NCBI RefSeq assembly: GCF_964199965.1 | Contig: NZ_CAXMZT010000004.1 | Coordinates: 256,619 to 320,618, forward strand | Reading direction: 5' to 3' | DNA length: 64,000 nt | From: JAFIFT01 sp020051095 | GTDB lineage: Bacteria; Pseudomonadota; Gammaproteobacteria; Legionellales; Legionellaceae | Shown: one piece after another, positions 25,974-36,016 of the stretch | How the letters are laid out: the number at the start of each line of letters is the position of its first letter | Position numbering within the stretch: position 1 is the first letter of the stretch | Notes under the pieces: model-generated | What the model saw: the letters and a program-made list of their open reading frames with translations, nothing else | Database searches by the model: none | Told to the model about the DNA's origin: nothing | Program-made: the position numbers and the translations under genes

Positions 25974-26381
25974 ATGAAAAATTCAAGTTTAACTCTTACT
26001 TTGCTTGCATCATTAGGCTTATCCCTAGCATGCAACGCAGCATGTCCATTTGTTGATGGCAAGAATGATATACCATCAATGTGGAGTGGGATGAATGTTG
26101 AGGGCTCAGCAATTGGGGCTGCTAACTTTCATCTTTTTAATGTTGGATCTAACGGCTTTGATGGGTATGCAACGATACTGAATGGTGAATGCAAATCTGG
26201 TAGTTGCGATTTGCTCCCTTATATTATTGGCAGCACATTCCCTGTACGTGGGACATGCGCTAAAAATGGTGATCTTGCAACAGTTTATTTTAATAATGAG
26301 CAAGCTGATTGGGTAAGCGGAAAGTCATTCTCGAGCTCATTAATGGAAGGTATTATTTTCCAAACGACACTAAACTATTAA
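25974..26381 (+). CDS. Small secreted Cys-containing protein
   Basis: The product has 135 residues. The N-terminal signal peptide (MKNSSLTLTLLASLGLSLAC) ends near Ala-Cys-Asn-Ala. A lipoprotein reading is possible because of LAC, but the following CNAACP is also compatible with ordinary cleavage. Three further Cys (GECKSGSC, GTC) could form disulfides in the periplasm or outside. TGGAG precedes the ATG by nine bases. Family not recognised. Confidence 0.65.
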   Translation: MKNSSLTLTLLASLGLSLACNAACPFVDGKNDIPSMWSGMNVEGSAIGAANFHLFNVGSNGFDGYATILNGECKSGSCDLLPYIIGSTFPVRGTCAKNGDLATVYFNNEQADWVSGKSFSSSLMEGIIFQTTLNY

Positions 26382-26921
26382 TCCGGCCATTCCGTTTATG
26401 AGATGAGCCTATGGATTGTGAACAAAAGTCCAGTAGATAGATATCAGCCCGGATATAGCTCGCATTATCGAGCGAAACCCGGGAAATTATCATCGGTAGC
26501 AATGGCATGCTAAAAATCCGTGAAACACGAATATATCCTATTAGCATATGTTCATCACAAGAAAACCATGGAAATAAATTAATATTGATATCACAATCTG
26601 TCAGTATTGTTAGGGTAATGTTCGAATTATTGCTTCTATCAAAGATAAAAATATCATTGACAAAATTTTGTCTTATATAAATAAAAAGCCTGGGAATCAA
26701 GAAGAGCTCCTAAAGACTTTGCCTATTAGGGGGGCCTCCTGAGCTCGTTTCATTGATAACTTCAAATAGAACCGGCTAATTATATTTAGTACTGTCTTAC
26801 TACAGTAGGAATACACTCATCTTGAAAATCAAGAATGGCCAAAAAAAATGACACAATGGCCAGTATTTATTGACTCCAGTAAGTACGTTAACTATGACTA
26901 ATCGTATTTGGTAGTTGATGA
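26382..26921. other. Gap with a hairpin
   Basis: GCTCG-CATTAT-CGAGC within CCCGG...CCGGG at about 26447-26483 forms a stem. No gene with start signals is seen. A minus-strand frame across 26353-26700 lacks any family likeness. Confidence 0.4.
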
Positions 26922-27326
26922 TTAAACCCAGTTCTCTATTTTTAATTCATTCAACCGAGAAAACTCTTTTTCATTATTCGTTACTAATATGATCCCTAAC
27001 TCTAAACAATGCGAAGCTATCCATAAATCGTTGTTGCCAATAGTTTTGCCTTGTCTTTCTAACTCCGCTCGAATAGCAGCATAATATTCAGGGACTTTTG
27101 ACGATAGAGGCAAAGGGGGTATATAGTCACAAAGTTGATGAACGAGATCCTCAGCTTTTTCTGCATTATTACTTTTCTTAGCACCATATAATAATTCACC
27201 ATAGGTAATTGCTGACATCCCAACCATACCAACTTCTAACTGTTCAAACTTATCACGCACCTTCTTTGGTTTTTGTTTCATAATATAAATGCATATGTCT
27301 GTATCAAGAAGATAACTTAAAGACAT
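26922..27326 (-). CDS. VapC-family PIN-domain toxin
   Basis: The product has 134 residues. PIN-domain acidic residues are visible in LLDTDICIYI (N-terminus), SAITYGELLYG near 38-48, and IGNNDLWIASHCLELG near 97-112. The last motif region reads LVTNNEKEFSRL. VapC toxins are Mg-dependent ribonucleases acting on tRNA or rRNA. GGGAG precedes the start, which lies two bases after the antitoxin stop. Confidence 0.93.
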   Translation of the reverse strand: MSLSYLLDTDICIYIMKQKPKKVRDKFEQLEVGMVGMSAITYGELLYGAKKSNNAEKAEDLVHQLCDYIPPLPLSSKVPEYYAAIRAELERQGKTIGNNDLWIASHCLELGIILVTNNEKEFSRLNELKIENWV

Positions 27327-27328
27327 TC

Positions 27329-27556
27329 CTAAAACTCCCTTTCTTGCGGTTTATCATCAACACGCCCTTCTGCAAAGAAATCCTCTGGCATCTGGGTCAT
27401 CAACTTGAAAGCCATTTTGAGATTTTGTGGCTTTTCTCTCAAGATAAGCTCATTATCTCTTTTAATTATTTCCACTCGATCACTATTAATATGATATTTT
27501 TTAGGAATTCTGACGGCTTGCGAGTTGCCAGATTTAAATACTTTCGTGTAAACCAT
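27329..27556 (-). CDS. VapB-family antitoxin
   Basis: The product has 75 residues. An AbrB/SpoVT-like swapped-hairpin domain forms the N-terminus (KVFKSGNSQAVRIPKKY), followed by the tail that neutralises VapC. GGAG lies seven bases before the ATG. It probably represses the operon through the palindrome at 27577-27600. Confidence 0.92.
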   Translation of the reverse strand: MVYTKVFKSGNSQAVRIPKKYHINSDRVEIIKRDNELILREKPQNLKMAFKLMTQMPEDFFAEGRVDDKPQEREF

Positions 27557-27576
27557 ATTATCACTCCAAACTCAAT

Positions 27577-27600
27577 TGTATATACATAAAGTATATACAT
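27577..27600. promoter_or_regulatory. Probable VapBC operator
   Basis: TGTATATAC and GTATATACA are inverted around ATAAA just upstream of vapB, the usual site of autorepression. Confidence 0.6.
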
Positions 27601-27781
27601 GATTATCTTATGTTGCAAACTTAATGACTATTCATATGCTGTAAGTAGCGAATTGGTGTGCGAAGCTTTTTAAGAAAGATAGACTTGAATAATTACCATA
27701 TCGTTGACATGAAAACATTATTTTGCGAAAGCAATTAATCATAACGAATCGTACTAGAAAAAAATACCATATACTCTAATT

Positions 27782-28042
27782 TCACATCCGATTGTAGAAA
27801 GACTCATTCGAATCTGTCGAAACGAACTATTTGATCAAACACTATTTTGGACTAAGTCAGATCTAGAAGCAAAACTTGCGTTATTTCAAATATATTTTAA
27901 TGAAAATCGCCCCCATTTGGGAGTATATGGCTATACGCCCAATCAAATTGATAATAATGACAAGGCTAAAGTGATTGATATTATAAATTTCCGTTGGAAA
28001 ATAATGTGTCGCGGTTTATTTCAGCTGCCTATTGCTGCTTAA
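27782..28042 (+). pseudogene. Integrase-core transposase C-terminal fragment
   Basis: The frame reads HPIVERLIRICRNELFD, then YFNENRPHLGVYGYTPNQ, the last part of an rve-type transposase (IS3/IS481 group). It ends at TAA without a 5' half. Confidence 0.75.
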
Positions 28043-28180
28043 ATAGGATTTAGCGACTTACAGGTTTTGATGATATGAAGTGTACATAATTTAAATATAT
28101 AGCCACCTATATATATTGACTTGCAGACTCTTCCTCACTATGATGCTCCAAGGTTATTAACTTGAGTAAAAGGAGAATTT

Positions 28181-29734
28181 ATGTCAAAAATAATCGCTAT
28201 AGTTGGCATGGGGCTTTGTGGAAACGCGGTATTTTGTCGTTTAGTGGAAGAGCTTGCAAAAGAAAACCAAGAAGATATTACTATTTTACTCTTTGAGAAA
28301 AACCCGCGTTACTTGGCGACAGGCTTTGCTTATTCAGTTGATAGTCCGGATTGTTGGACTTTAAATAACCCCACAGAAGGATTTAAGTTTATTTCTACGG
28401 CAGATTCACTGACGAAGTGGATGGACGAAAATCAAGAGATGTTAAAAGATAGCTTTCCGCGGGCAGATAAAGCATACGTACCACGGGCGCTGGTGGGACA
28501 TTATTTAAAGGCGCAGTATGAACAGCATAAAAAACTAGCCCAACAATTAGGCATTAATGTGGCAGTCCTTAGCGAGAATATCATGGATGTCAAGCCATTG
28601 GATTTTGACCGTTATCGTTTACAATCAGGCTCAAATACGTATGATGTCGACGCACTTTTTCTAACCACTGGGCATCTTAATGCTCAGCACTATTCTGCCC
28701 TTGAGGATAAGCAAGAATATGTACCATTTGAAGAAATCCGTCAATTGAGCCATGTTGATTCGCTTGGATCTGATATCTACATCATCGGTGGTCAGGCCGC
28801 CTTTGTTGACGCAGCTCTTTGGTTGACCATAGAGAAAAAATTTACAGGAACACTCCATAGCATAACCAGAAATCCCTCTGTTATCACAACTAAAGGCAAT
28901 GGTGATACCTGTGAAACTAATGCGCTCGATACTTTAACACAAAGTCTTACTGAAAAACCTAAAAGAACCATGGGGGTTGATGAGGCCAGGAATGTATTCT
29001 GGAATGCTTATCAAAAAGACGCTAAAGAACCATTAGTTAGGGAAAAGCTTCCCGGAACCCAATCTGCACTGCGATATCAAATGGATAAATATGATTGCAA
29101 ACCGGTCAATAATACAGCAGGAAATATCGATGAGCTGCGCAACTTTATCAAAAACTTTTATTTCAGTCGTGCATATCAGTTGATGTGGGAATGTTTAAAT
29201 GAGGAGGGAAAAGTGGAGTTTTCCAAGCAGTTTTATTCATTTTTTATGGCTTATTTGACTGGCATTACACCCATCAATGCGAGGATTTTACTAGCACTGT
29301 ATGAATCCAGCCGCGTTATTGAGAATCAGGGGCTTACCGACATAGTTTATGATGAAGAAAAGCAGCAGTTTAAGTTGTCTTTTGCATCAGGACAGATACA
29401 TTATACGACCCATATTATTGATGCTACTGGCTATCGATACCACCCCGAAGCCCAAAATGCCAAACCAATGTAGCTGGATAGAATGTGCCAATCAGGTTTG
29501 ATTCAAGACAAGGCACTAGGCGGTTTAGAGCTTAATGACAATTACCAGATAATCGATAGCAAAGGGCGGGTGCGAAAGACTCTTTTTTGCATGGGGCCAG
29601 TGGCAAACTATAATAACCCCACACCCACACCGCATTCATCGTTTATGGTAAGCAGAGATGTTGAAGTTATCATTCCCGCTTTGATGAAGAATTTGAACGC
29701 AGCAACTGAGGCTATAGCGGCGATTGATCTCTAA
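28181..29734 (+). pseudogene. FAD/NAD(P)-binding protein interrupted by one in-frame TAG
   Basis: The first part (430 residues) opens with the dinucleotide-binding motif IIAIVGMGLCGNAVF. It contains the NPxxG-type LNNPTEGF and the inner Rossmann DIYIIGGQAAFVDAA. It resembles the NAD_binding_9 / lysine-N-hydroxylase-like group. TAG at 29471-29473 stops it after KPM. The same frame continues at once (LDRMCQSGLIQ) to 29734 with FCMGPVANYNNPTPTPH, the expected C-terminal FAD-contact region. A single nonsense change therefore splits an otherwise intact 517-codon gene. Recent inactivation is the simplest reading; suppression cannot be excluded. AAAGGAG precedes the ATG. Confidence 0.8.
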
Positions 29735-29959
29735 TTTGTTTCCAATCAAAGGAGGATTTGAATGCTTCATAGTTAGGCATATTAGTCGGAGGGAATTCTG
29801 ATTTTTGTATCTTTTGTATAATTTTATCTCACATCACATTCCTTACACAATTTCCTTAACAATCCAAATCAAGTATAGAACTTTTTCATTGATGATTTGT
29901 TGGTTCATAATGATAAATATCAAATGATAATTTTTTATTGTTATTGTTAGAGGCAAAAA

Positions 29960-31129
29960 ATGTTTCAAATGATTCGATATACTGCGAAAAAATTTACTGA
30001 GGATAAATTTAGATTTGTTCTGGTAATTCTCATCATATTGATAATAATACCCATGCTTTTTAATTCCAAATCAAATGATATAAAAGGAAAAGGGGTAGAA
30101 ATACATTTTTTCTATACTCCAAACTGCCATCATTGTGCCAAACAAAAGCAATTTAACCTACTACTACTTAAAAAATATAAAGTGAAGATTATCAGTCATG
30201 ATATAACAAACCCTAGTGAAAGAAAGTTATTTGATTTAACTGCCAAACAATATGATATTACTCAACAAAATTTGGGCGTTCCCTTAACTATTGTTAGAGG
30301 TAAAGCCATTATTGGCTTTAAGTCACAAGAAAGTACGGGGCTTCTAATCGAAGAGTCTTTGCAACAAGGTGATAAGAAACAAATACCATTGCGGATGAAA
30401 AATTATGAAACCCATAAAATACCCTTTATCGGAAAAGTGGATATAAATAATTATTCATTAACCACCCTTGCAGTACTTCTTGGTTTGGTGGATGGTTTCA
30501 ATCCATGTGCTATGTGGGCCTTAGTTTTCTTAATTGGCTTAGTCATGGGGTTACATGATAATAGGAAACTTTGGCTTTTGGTTGGAACATTTGTTTTCTC
30601 TTCTGGGGTTTTGTATTTTTTATTCATGGCAGCCTGGTTAAATGCATTCCTGTTAATAGGTTATATGCATCCTATTGTTATTTTAATTGGCGGATTTGCT
30701 ATTATCCTTGGGGTTTTGCAGATAAGGGATTTTTTCACAAAAGATATCACGTGCACTCTTCCAACTGAGCAAAAACAAAAAGTGATGCAGCGTATGAAAT
30801 TATTAGCCCAGTCACCTCTGACTATAGCGACAGTAACAGGCATTATCCTACTAGCATTTGTTGTGAATTTAATTGAATTTGTTTGTTCATCATTTATACC
30901 AGCAATTTTTACCCAAGCCCTGGCTTTACATAATCTCCCAGTTTGGCAATATTATTTTTATCTTTTACTGTACACCATATCTTTTATGCTTGATGATTTG
31001 ATTATTTTCAGTTCCGCAGTATTTGCCATCAGCAAGATCAGTATTCAATATACAAAGTGGTGCAAACTTATAGGTGGCTTTACATTATTGGTTGTAGGAG
31101 TTGCTTTGCTGATAATTCCCAATACATAG
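29960..31129 (+). CDS. Glutaredoxin/thioredoxin-like domain fused to a CcdA/DsbD-like membrane protein
   Basis: The product has 389 residues. An N-terminal membrane anchor (about 17-34) is followed by a periplasmic thioredoxin-like domain with the redox pair C-H-H-C in TPNCHHCAKQ near residue 56. Then come about six membrane segments. The paired Cys expected of CcdA/DsbD electron carriers appear in GFNPCAMW and EFVCSSFIPA. The cis-Pro motif GVPLT is also present. It probably moves reducing power from cytosolic thioredoxin to periplasmic substrates. Fusing the receiving domain at the N-terminus differs from DsbD, where the thioredoxin domain is C-terminal. Confidence 0.8.
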   Translation: MFQMIRYTAKKFTEDKFRFVLVILIILIIIPMLFNSKSNDIKGKGVEIHFFYTPNCHHCAKQKQFNLLLLKKYKVKIISHDITNPSERKLFDLTAKQYDITQQNLGVPLTIVRGKAIIGFKSQESTGLLIEESLQQGDKKQIPLRMKNYETHKIPFIGKVDINNYSLTTLAVLLGLVDGFNPCAMWALVFLIGLVMGLHDNRKLWLLVGTFVFSSGVLYFLFMAAWLNAFLLIGYMHPIVILIGGFAIILGVLQIRDFFTKDITCTLPTEQKQKVMQRMKLLAQSPLTIATVTGIILLAFVVNLIEFVCSSFIPAIFTQALALHNLPVWQYYFYLLLYTISFMLDDLIIFSSAVFAISKISIQYTKWCKLIGGFTLLVVGVALLIIPNT

Positions 31130-31235
31130 ACTAAATTGTTTGAAAAATTTCTTACTTCAAAAGACTTGAAATGAATGCGGCCTTTTGATTTGACTATAAT
31201 ACTATTAAATTATAACTTGCTTTATTTTAAACACC

Positions 31236-31529
31236 GTGAAGAATAGAATTAAACAGTTTTTAAAAAAGAAACCAGGAAAACGATTCCTGTTCTTGCATAG
31301 AATCAGCCATGCTTATTTTAAAAATAAAAGTGGATTTTATGTGTTTTCTGTCATTTTGTTTTCTGTTCTGCTAATTCTCATTGGCATTGTTTTGCTTATT
31401 CTTCCAGGGCCTGGCCTATTATTCATAGCTATTGGTATTACACCACTTATGTATTTGAGCAAAAATTTTGCTAAAAAAATAGATAACTTAGAAATTTTTC
31501 TGTATGCGCTATTTAAAAAGAAGAAATAG
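31236..31529 (+). CDS. PGPGW-type small inner-membrane protein
   Basis: The GTG start lacks a strong ribosome site. The 97-residue product has a basic N-terminus, a hydrophobic helix (about 34-56) leading into LPGPGLLFIAIG, and a second helix. Basic ends flank both. The PGPG loop between two helices marks the family of small putative transmembrane proteins of unknown role. Confidence 0.65.
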   Translation: MKNRIKQFLKKKPGKRFLFLHRISHAYFKNKSGFYVFSVILFSVLLILIGIVLLILPGPGLLFIAIGITPLMYLSKNFAKKIDNLEIFLYALFKKKK

Positions 31530-31852
31530 ATGATTTGTAAATTGGAAAATAATCACCAATTCTATGAAGCTCGTTGCCCGCTTGCAGGTTTTTGCGTGAT
31601 TGCTCTAAATCCGCTGTTCTAACTTGATTAAGACGAATCATGGCTGTGTGATCCATGGTTGCATGCTCAAAGCTCGTCCATCGCGCTCCCACTCCATATG
31701 ACCAATCGCCACGCACCAGAGCAAAATGATAGCCAAGTCCAGACGCAGGGGAAGATACAGGGAACCAGGCGTCAACTGGTGAATCTGTGAAATTATAAAA
31801 TAAAAGGGTTCTTGGCAAGAATGTTTCTTGAAAGGTATTCTCCTCAATAATT
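31513..31852 (-). pseudogene. 5'-less coding fragment of unknown family
   Basis: The frame is open from a stop near 31855 and lacks an ATG until MDHTAM. The composition looks coding (PASGLGYHFALVRGDWSYG, RWTSFEHATMDHTAM). No family is recognised. It overlaps the convergent PGPGW gene by 17 bases. Probably a remnant. Confidence 0.4.
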
Positions 31853-31924
31853 TAGTGCTTTATCATACATTTGAACCTTAGAGAACTAGTTTCCAGTTGT
31901 AGAATTTATAATTAAGGTTTTGCT

Positions 31925-32112
31925 ATTTTCAGTTATCCTATTACATGTGATTCAATTTTCATAATTATGACGCAATCACTTACCTTTTAGTCATTTTGAA
32001 TCGAAGCTGACTGTTAAGGTAGGAATGTTATGAGCCATAAAATATGTCATTACTGTTTAAAAATTTCTGATAGTTTTTCCTTATAAGGAAAATACAAAAC
32101 GAACACTGACAA
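31925..32112 (+). pseudogene. Truncated duplicate of the small Cys4 protein gene with its 5' region
   Basis: This block repeats the sequence at 38714-38885, including the leader TCACTTACCTTTTAGTCATT and AAGGTAGGAATGTTATGAGC. The coding copy starts at 32030 (MSHKICHYCLKISDSFSL) but hits TAA at 32084-32086 after 18 codons, and homology ends near 32112. Confidence 0.8.
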
Positions 32113-32159
32113 TGCTGACAGATCGTACTATCCATATTAAATACTCGTTTTAACCGCCC

Positions 32160-32254
32160 GGCCCATAACATACGCGGGGGTGAGTCGACCGGGATATTTC
32201 AACCCCCGCCTCTCGCAAAACGGAGCGTGAATCTCTCGACTCACTCCGCTTCCA
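32160..32254 (-). ncRNA. Group II intron domains V-VI
   Basis: On the minus strand the stem AGCGGAGTGA ... TTCACGCTCCG followed by TTTT fits domain V. GAGGCGGGGGTTGAAATATC follows as a domain VI-like hairpin before GACTCACC. It lies directly after the maturase stop. The 5' ribozyme domains are missing. Confidence 0.65.
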
Positions 32255-33055
32255 TTAGATAAACCCTCCTTTCATACCTTTTCGCCAATGGACAAAGAGC
32301 GAAGGTTCACTATTGGCTATCCTTGTTAGAAGCCTCATTGCCTTTGCCCTGCTGTTCTTGAGCGACTTGTATTTTCTCATTGCCCATGAGACAAGACTCG
32401 AATTGAAATGACGCCAGACTTTGTATAGTTCCGAGCGAGTATATTTGCCATAGTAATTCATCCAGCCTTGCAAGATTGGATTAAATATTCTGGCAATGTC
32501 GTTCAGACTAAGCTGGCTTCGATTTCTTAGATCACTTGCTCTTATCTTACTACGCATTGATTTTACTGACGTCTTACTCACTGCTGGTGTGAAGCCTGTG
32601 AACATGTCTCCACTTAGCGTCCCCTTACAGCCGCGAGCTCTAAATTCGTACCCTAAAAATTCAAATGACTTATTAGGGTAGTCCTTCCGTCGTTTTCCAT
32701 CTTTGCAGTAAACAATCTTTGTTTTGTCAGGATGAAGTTCGAGACCGCACGTTTGAAAACGTTCAGTGAGCTCAGCCAAAAGCTGTCGTGCCTCACCTTC
32801 TGTTTTACAGTGAACCAATCCATCATCTGCATAACGACACCAAGGTTTCGATGGATGTTTTCTTTGCATCCATCGGTCAAATACATAATGAAGAAACAGA
32901 TTACTTAAGACTGGACTAATTACACCACCTTGCATAACACCTTTAGTTTTCTCTACGAGCATTCCATCGGGTTGTTGCATTGGCGTTTTCAACCAGCGTT
33001 CGATATATAAAATAACCCACTTATTATCAGTATGATATCTGACCGCTTTCATCAA
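32255..33055 (-). pseudogene. Group II intron reverse transcriptase/maturase, N-terminus missing
   Basis: The frame keeps the RT core GVMQGGVISPVLSNLFLHYV and the catalytic YADD in WCRYADDGLV. The thumb and maturase region is represented by PILQGWMNYYGKYTRSELY. It begins abruptly at MKAVRYHTDNKWV, which in complete proteins follows RT blocks 1-3. A TGA lies in frame just upstream. About 150 N-terminal residues and the ribozyme 5' half are lost, so the intron cannot move by itself. Confidence 0.88.
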
Positions 33056-33420
33056 CGCTCACAACAATGACTCTTAATCATTGCTGCTTGAAGTGGTTTG
33101 AGACCTGTTCCTAATAACCGATCTCGGTGGGCCTACCACCATCTTAGCTACAGCTTATTTGATCTCAGATCCTTTGAAATCTTTGCCTGCAGCGCACATA
33201 AGAGAAATAAAGCAGATCGTTTAATCCTGAACAAGTTATAAAACTAAATTTATGGATTAATTTTTTTTGTTATTATTTGAGTTATCGGAATGAGATTTAC
33301 GAACACCTAATGTGTCTTCATTGTATATATTCTATGGTATACACCATGTATCAACATTGACCCAAGAAGATGGGTCAACGATCCCCATTGATTCTATTGA
33401 TTTGATGTGTTCGATAATTA
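33056..33420. other. Gap upstream of the repeat array
   Basis: No gene is seen. The junction with the truncated intron is near 33060. Confidence 0.4.
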
Positions 33421-33483
33421 AATATTGTCCCTTTATAACCAAATATTGTCCTTTTATAACCAAACATTGTCCTTTATAAACCA
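33421..33483 (+). repeat. Three tandem 21-bp repeats
   Basis: Each unit follows AAATATTGTCCTTTTATAACC with one to three changes. The array sits about 150 bases before the start at 33634 and may bind a regulator. Confidence 0.8.
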
Positions 33484-33633
33484 GAACATAAATGATCTAA
33501 TAATATACAATATATTGGTGTATTTATACAATATAAATATATATTTTACCAAACGAGCTAACGTTTGACACTGAGGTGGCAAATGTAACATAAATTAGTA
33601 AGCAACCAGCAACTTTTATATATTGGAGACACT

Positions 33634-34725
33634 ATGTTAACCATGTTAGAACGAATCAAAAAACTTCAATGTTTTTCAAAACTATCAATGACTCCTAATC
33701 CAGGTATCTTCTCAATTCGATCGTCTATGTCAAATCCCGATTTACTTGTCCTTGATATTTGGTGCTTAAGTGTTCCAACAATACTATCCGCACGATTTCG
33801 CCTTGAAGAAAACAATAGTATAACTTTATTTTCAGATACCTATGGCCAAATAACTTTTAATGATTTTGGTGGCCTAGTGAGGTTTATAGCTAAGAGTGCA
33901 ACGGGAAATTTAGTAACGCCAGCTCCATATTCACCTTGCAATCAATTGCGTTCATTATTTGAGTTAAACACTGTAATTTTTGGTGATCAAACAGACTGTA
34001 ATTTTAACGATTCGCTCCCAGATAATTTGGACAGCGCTCCAGTTAACAGTGCATCAATTACATACAGCGCCAATAATAGTATCTTACTGACAATCAAAAC
34101 AGAGCATAAAACCTTTCAACAAAATTATTGTTCTTTTTTACCTTCAGGGAAGCTTTTATCCTTATCTAGCGAGGTAAATCTTCAACCCGCTTATATAATA
34201 CCGGATGAAGACGCGAATACTTTTAAAGAATTAGGCGTTGATATCGCTGAGTGGGGTGCAATAGCTGAATCTGATTTCATTAGTCAAATAATAAATGTCA
34301 GCACTTTAGACACTGAAATAAGCAAAATAGCAAATAGCGTTCAAGAGGCTATTCAGAACTTACCTAGGACAGATCTGGATTTCAACAGCCCTGAAGCCAA
34401 AGCAAGAAGTCGGTATATCTCAGAAGTGCAAAAATTGATGCGAGAATTAAATAAGTCATATGAGAACTTCAAGAAAACAAACACTCCCATAGTTGCTTAT
34501 AGCAAAGCCTTAGCTGAAGTTGTTGAACACTATAAAGAGTTTAGGCGAACAAAATCTCCTGACTCCCCAGAGGGGCAATTAACTCGGAAGCTGGACGACA
34601 TTTTGGGATCCGCACTTTTTTATGGTGACCCGAACAGTTTGTTAGCACAAAAATGCCCAGGAGAAACAATTAAGCCCTATACATTGTCCTCAAGAGAGCT
34701 AACATTGTCCGGAGCCTATAACTAA
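33634..34725 (+). CDS. Unknown protein, candidate effector
   Basis: The product has 363 residues. TTGGAGA lies five bases before the ATG. The N-terminal half is beta-rich and hydrophilic with two Cys-containing loops. Residues about 220-315 are helical and charged (EISKIANSVQEAIQNL, RELNKSYENFKKTN) and could form a coiled coil. No signal peptide, membrane helix or enzyme motif is seen. It is a single gene with a strong terminator, an upstream repeat array and effector-like neighbours. Confidence 0.55.
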   Translation: MLTMLERIKKLQCFSKLSMTPNPGIFSIRSSMSNPDLLVLDIWCLSVPTILSARFRLEENNSITLFSDTYGQITFNDFGGLVRFIAKSATGNLVTPAPYSPCNQLRSLFELNTVIFGDQTDCNFNDSLPDNLDSAPVNSASITYSANNSILLTIKTEHKTFQQNYCSFLPSGKLLSLSSEVNLQPAYIIPDEDANTFKELGVDIAEWGAIAESDFISQIINVSTLDTEISKIANSVQEAIQNLPRTDLDFNSPEAKARSRYISEVQKLMRELNKSYENFKKTNTPIVAYSKALAEVVEHYKEFRRTKSPDSPEGQLTRKLDDILGSALFYGDPNSLLAQKCPGETIKPYTLSSRELTLSGAYN

Positions 34726-34761
34726 GCTTGGCAGGGCGTCCACCGATGCCATGGAAAAGAA

Positions 34762-34797
34762 CAATGGGGTCATAGTCTGATCCCATTGATTTTTTAT
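34762..34797 (+). terminator. Rho-independent terminator
   Basis: AATGGGGTCA and TGATCCCATT pair around TAGTC and are followed by TGATTTTTTATTT, 36 bases after the preceding stop. Confidence 0.8.
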
Positions 34798-34853
34798 TTG
34801 GCCAATCAATAGTGATGTAGGTTAGGAATTTTTTGACCCAACATTCCCAAGCT

Positions 34854-35744
34854 TTACTCTAATGAAGGTATAGAATAAGAACCATTCGGCTTCATTCTCC
34901 CTCCTCTTCTTAGTAATTCAAAAAAAAGAGTATAATAAAGCGATCCTTTATCAACGGTATAATTAAGCCAACGTCGCCTTAAATCATCAAACTGAGAATT
35001 ATGAGAGAACCTATCCACATGAGTATTGAAGAAAACGATATCTCTACAGTTTGGGAAAATTGACATTATTGTTTTGGCGTCTGCTTCACTTGTTTGCTGA
35101 GCTAACGTTCCATCGCAATAAATCTTTTCAATTCTGCAAAAGTAATTCTTAAGAGATGATAATTGTTCTATTTTTAAATCCGAGTGCAACAACCAATCCA
35201 CATCCATAGCTTTGATCGTTGAGGGTATGGATTTTATAAGGGCAATTTTTTCTTCAGGTGCTCTGGTATTAAAGTCAATTCCATCTAAATACAAGCTTTG
35301 AATTGAAGAAGGTATGGCTTGAAAAATTCTTATTAGGTCATCAATACGATAACGTTTTCTACCCAAACTGATATTCATTAAATTTAATAAGGTAATGGTT
35401 CTAGGAATTGCACCCAGCATTTCCACCAGAAAACTGACTGGTAATTCTCCATAATGACTATTACTTAAATGAAGAGACTTCACTGTAGAAGGAATAGAAC
35501 GTATTAGGGGTACTAAATGACAAAAGACGCAGTTTCTAATGAGTAGGCTCTCAACAGAAGGAGGAATCAATGCTAACGCTGATTCTATTTCACTAATCGC
35601 TACTGTATTAAATCTACATTCAAAAATCACAACCAGGTTTGTTTTGGGAGGTATTTGTTTAAACAGTTCTAATAGTTCCCCGGACTCTACCCAGTCCAAA
35701 TTATGAATAGCGAATACCCCATCGTTCACTTGAAGCTTATACAA
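34854..35744 (-). CDS. Leucine-rich-repeat-like protein, candidate effector
   Basis: The start is uncertain. A TTG at 35744 (protein MYKLQVNDGVFA) has GGGAGG ten bases upstream; the longest reading starts at TTG 35789. Repeats of the form IPSTVKSLHLSNSHY, IPRTITLLNLMNISL, IPSSIQSLYLDGIDF and IPSTIKAMDVDWLL recur about every 28-45 residues and fit an irregular LRR solenoid. Legionella LRR proteins are commonly Dot/Icm-secreted and bind host proteins. There is no signal peptide. The same IPSS-V style repeats occur in the gene at 63354. Confidence 0.65.
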   Translation of the reverse strand: MYKLQVNDGVFAIHNLDWVESGELLELFKQIPPKTNLVVIFECRFNTVAISEIESALALIPPSVESLLIRNCVFCHLVPLIRSIPSTVKSLHLSNSHYGELPVSFLVEMLGAIPRTITLLNLMNISLGRKRYRIDDLIRIFQAIPSSIQSLYLDGIDFNTRAPEEKIALIKSIPSTIKAMDVDWLLHSDLKIEQLSSLKNYFCRIEKIYCDGTLAQQTSEADAKTIMSIFPNCRDIVFFNTHVDRFSHNSQFDDLRRRWLNYTVDKGSLYYTLFFELLRRGGRMKPNGSYSIPSLE

Positions 35745-35800
35745 TACAAAGATACCTCCCAGAAAATTTTGGTCGTTTCGATCCAACAATGATTTAAATT

Positions 35801-36016
35801 TTATTCCAAGATCCCCGATGCCAGGTTATTCAATTGTTTTTTTTGGGGTTTATGAATACTGATCGCGGCAACTGAGGGAAGGTTTAATAAATATTCAGCT
35901 TGATTCCATTCTACCCCATCCTGGTATAATTTTAAAGCAGATAGGTGTTCATTAAACAAAGTACAAAACGGTAATTGTGCGGGGAATGGTCTTAACTGGT
36001 TTAGGCCCACGGCCAC
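35801..36016 (-). pseudogene. Coding remnant upstream of the LRR gene
   Basis: This 71-codon frame (ending AAISIHKPQKKQLNNLASGI) has no good start signal and lies 11 bases before the longest LRR reading. It may be the tail of a lost gene. Unrecognised. Confidence 0.3.

Noticed and set aside
26353..26700. 115-codon minus-strand frame
   Set aside because: Overlaps the secreted protein gene, no start signal and no family likeness.
33421..33483. CRISPR array
   Set aside because: The 21-bp units are directly adjacent without spacers.
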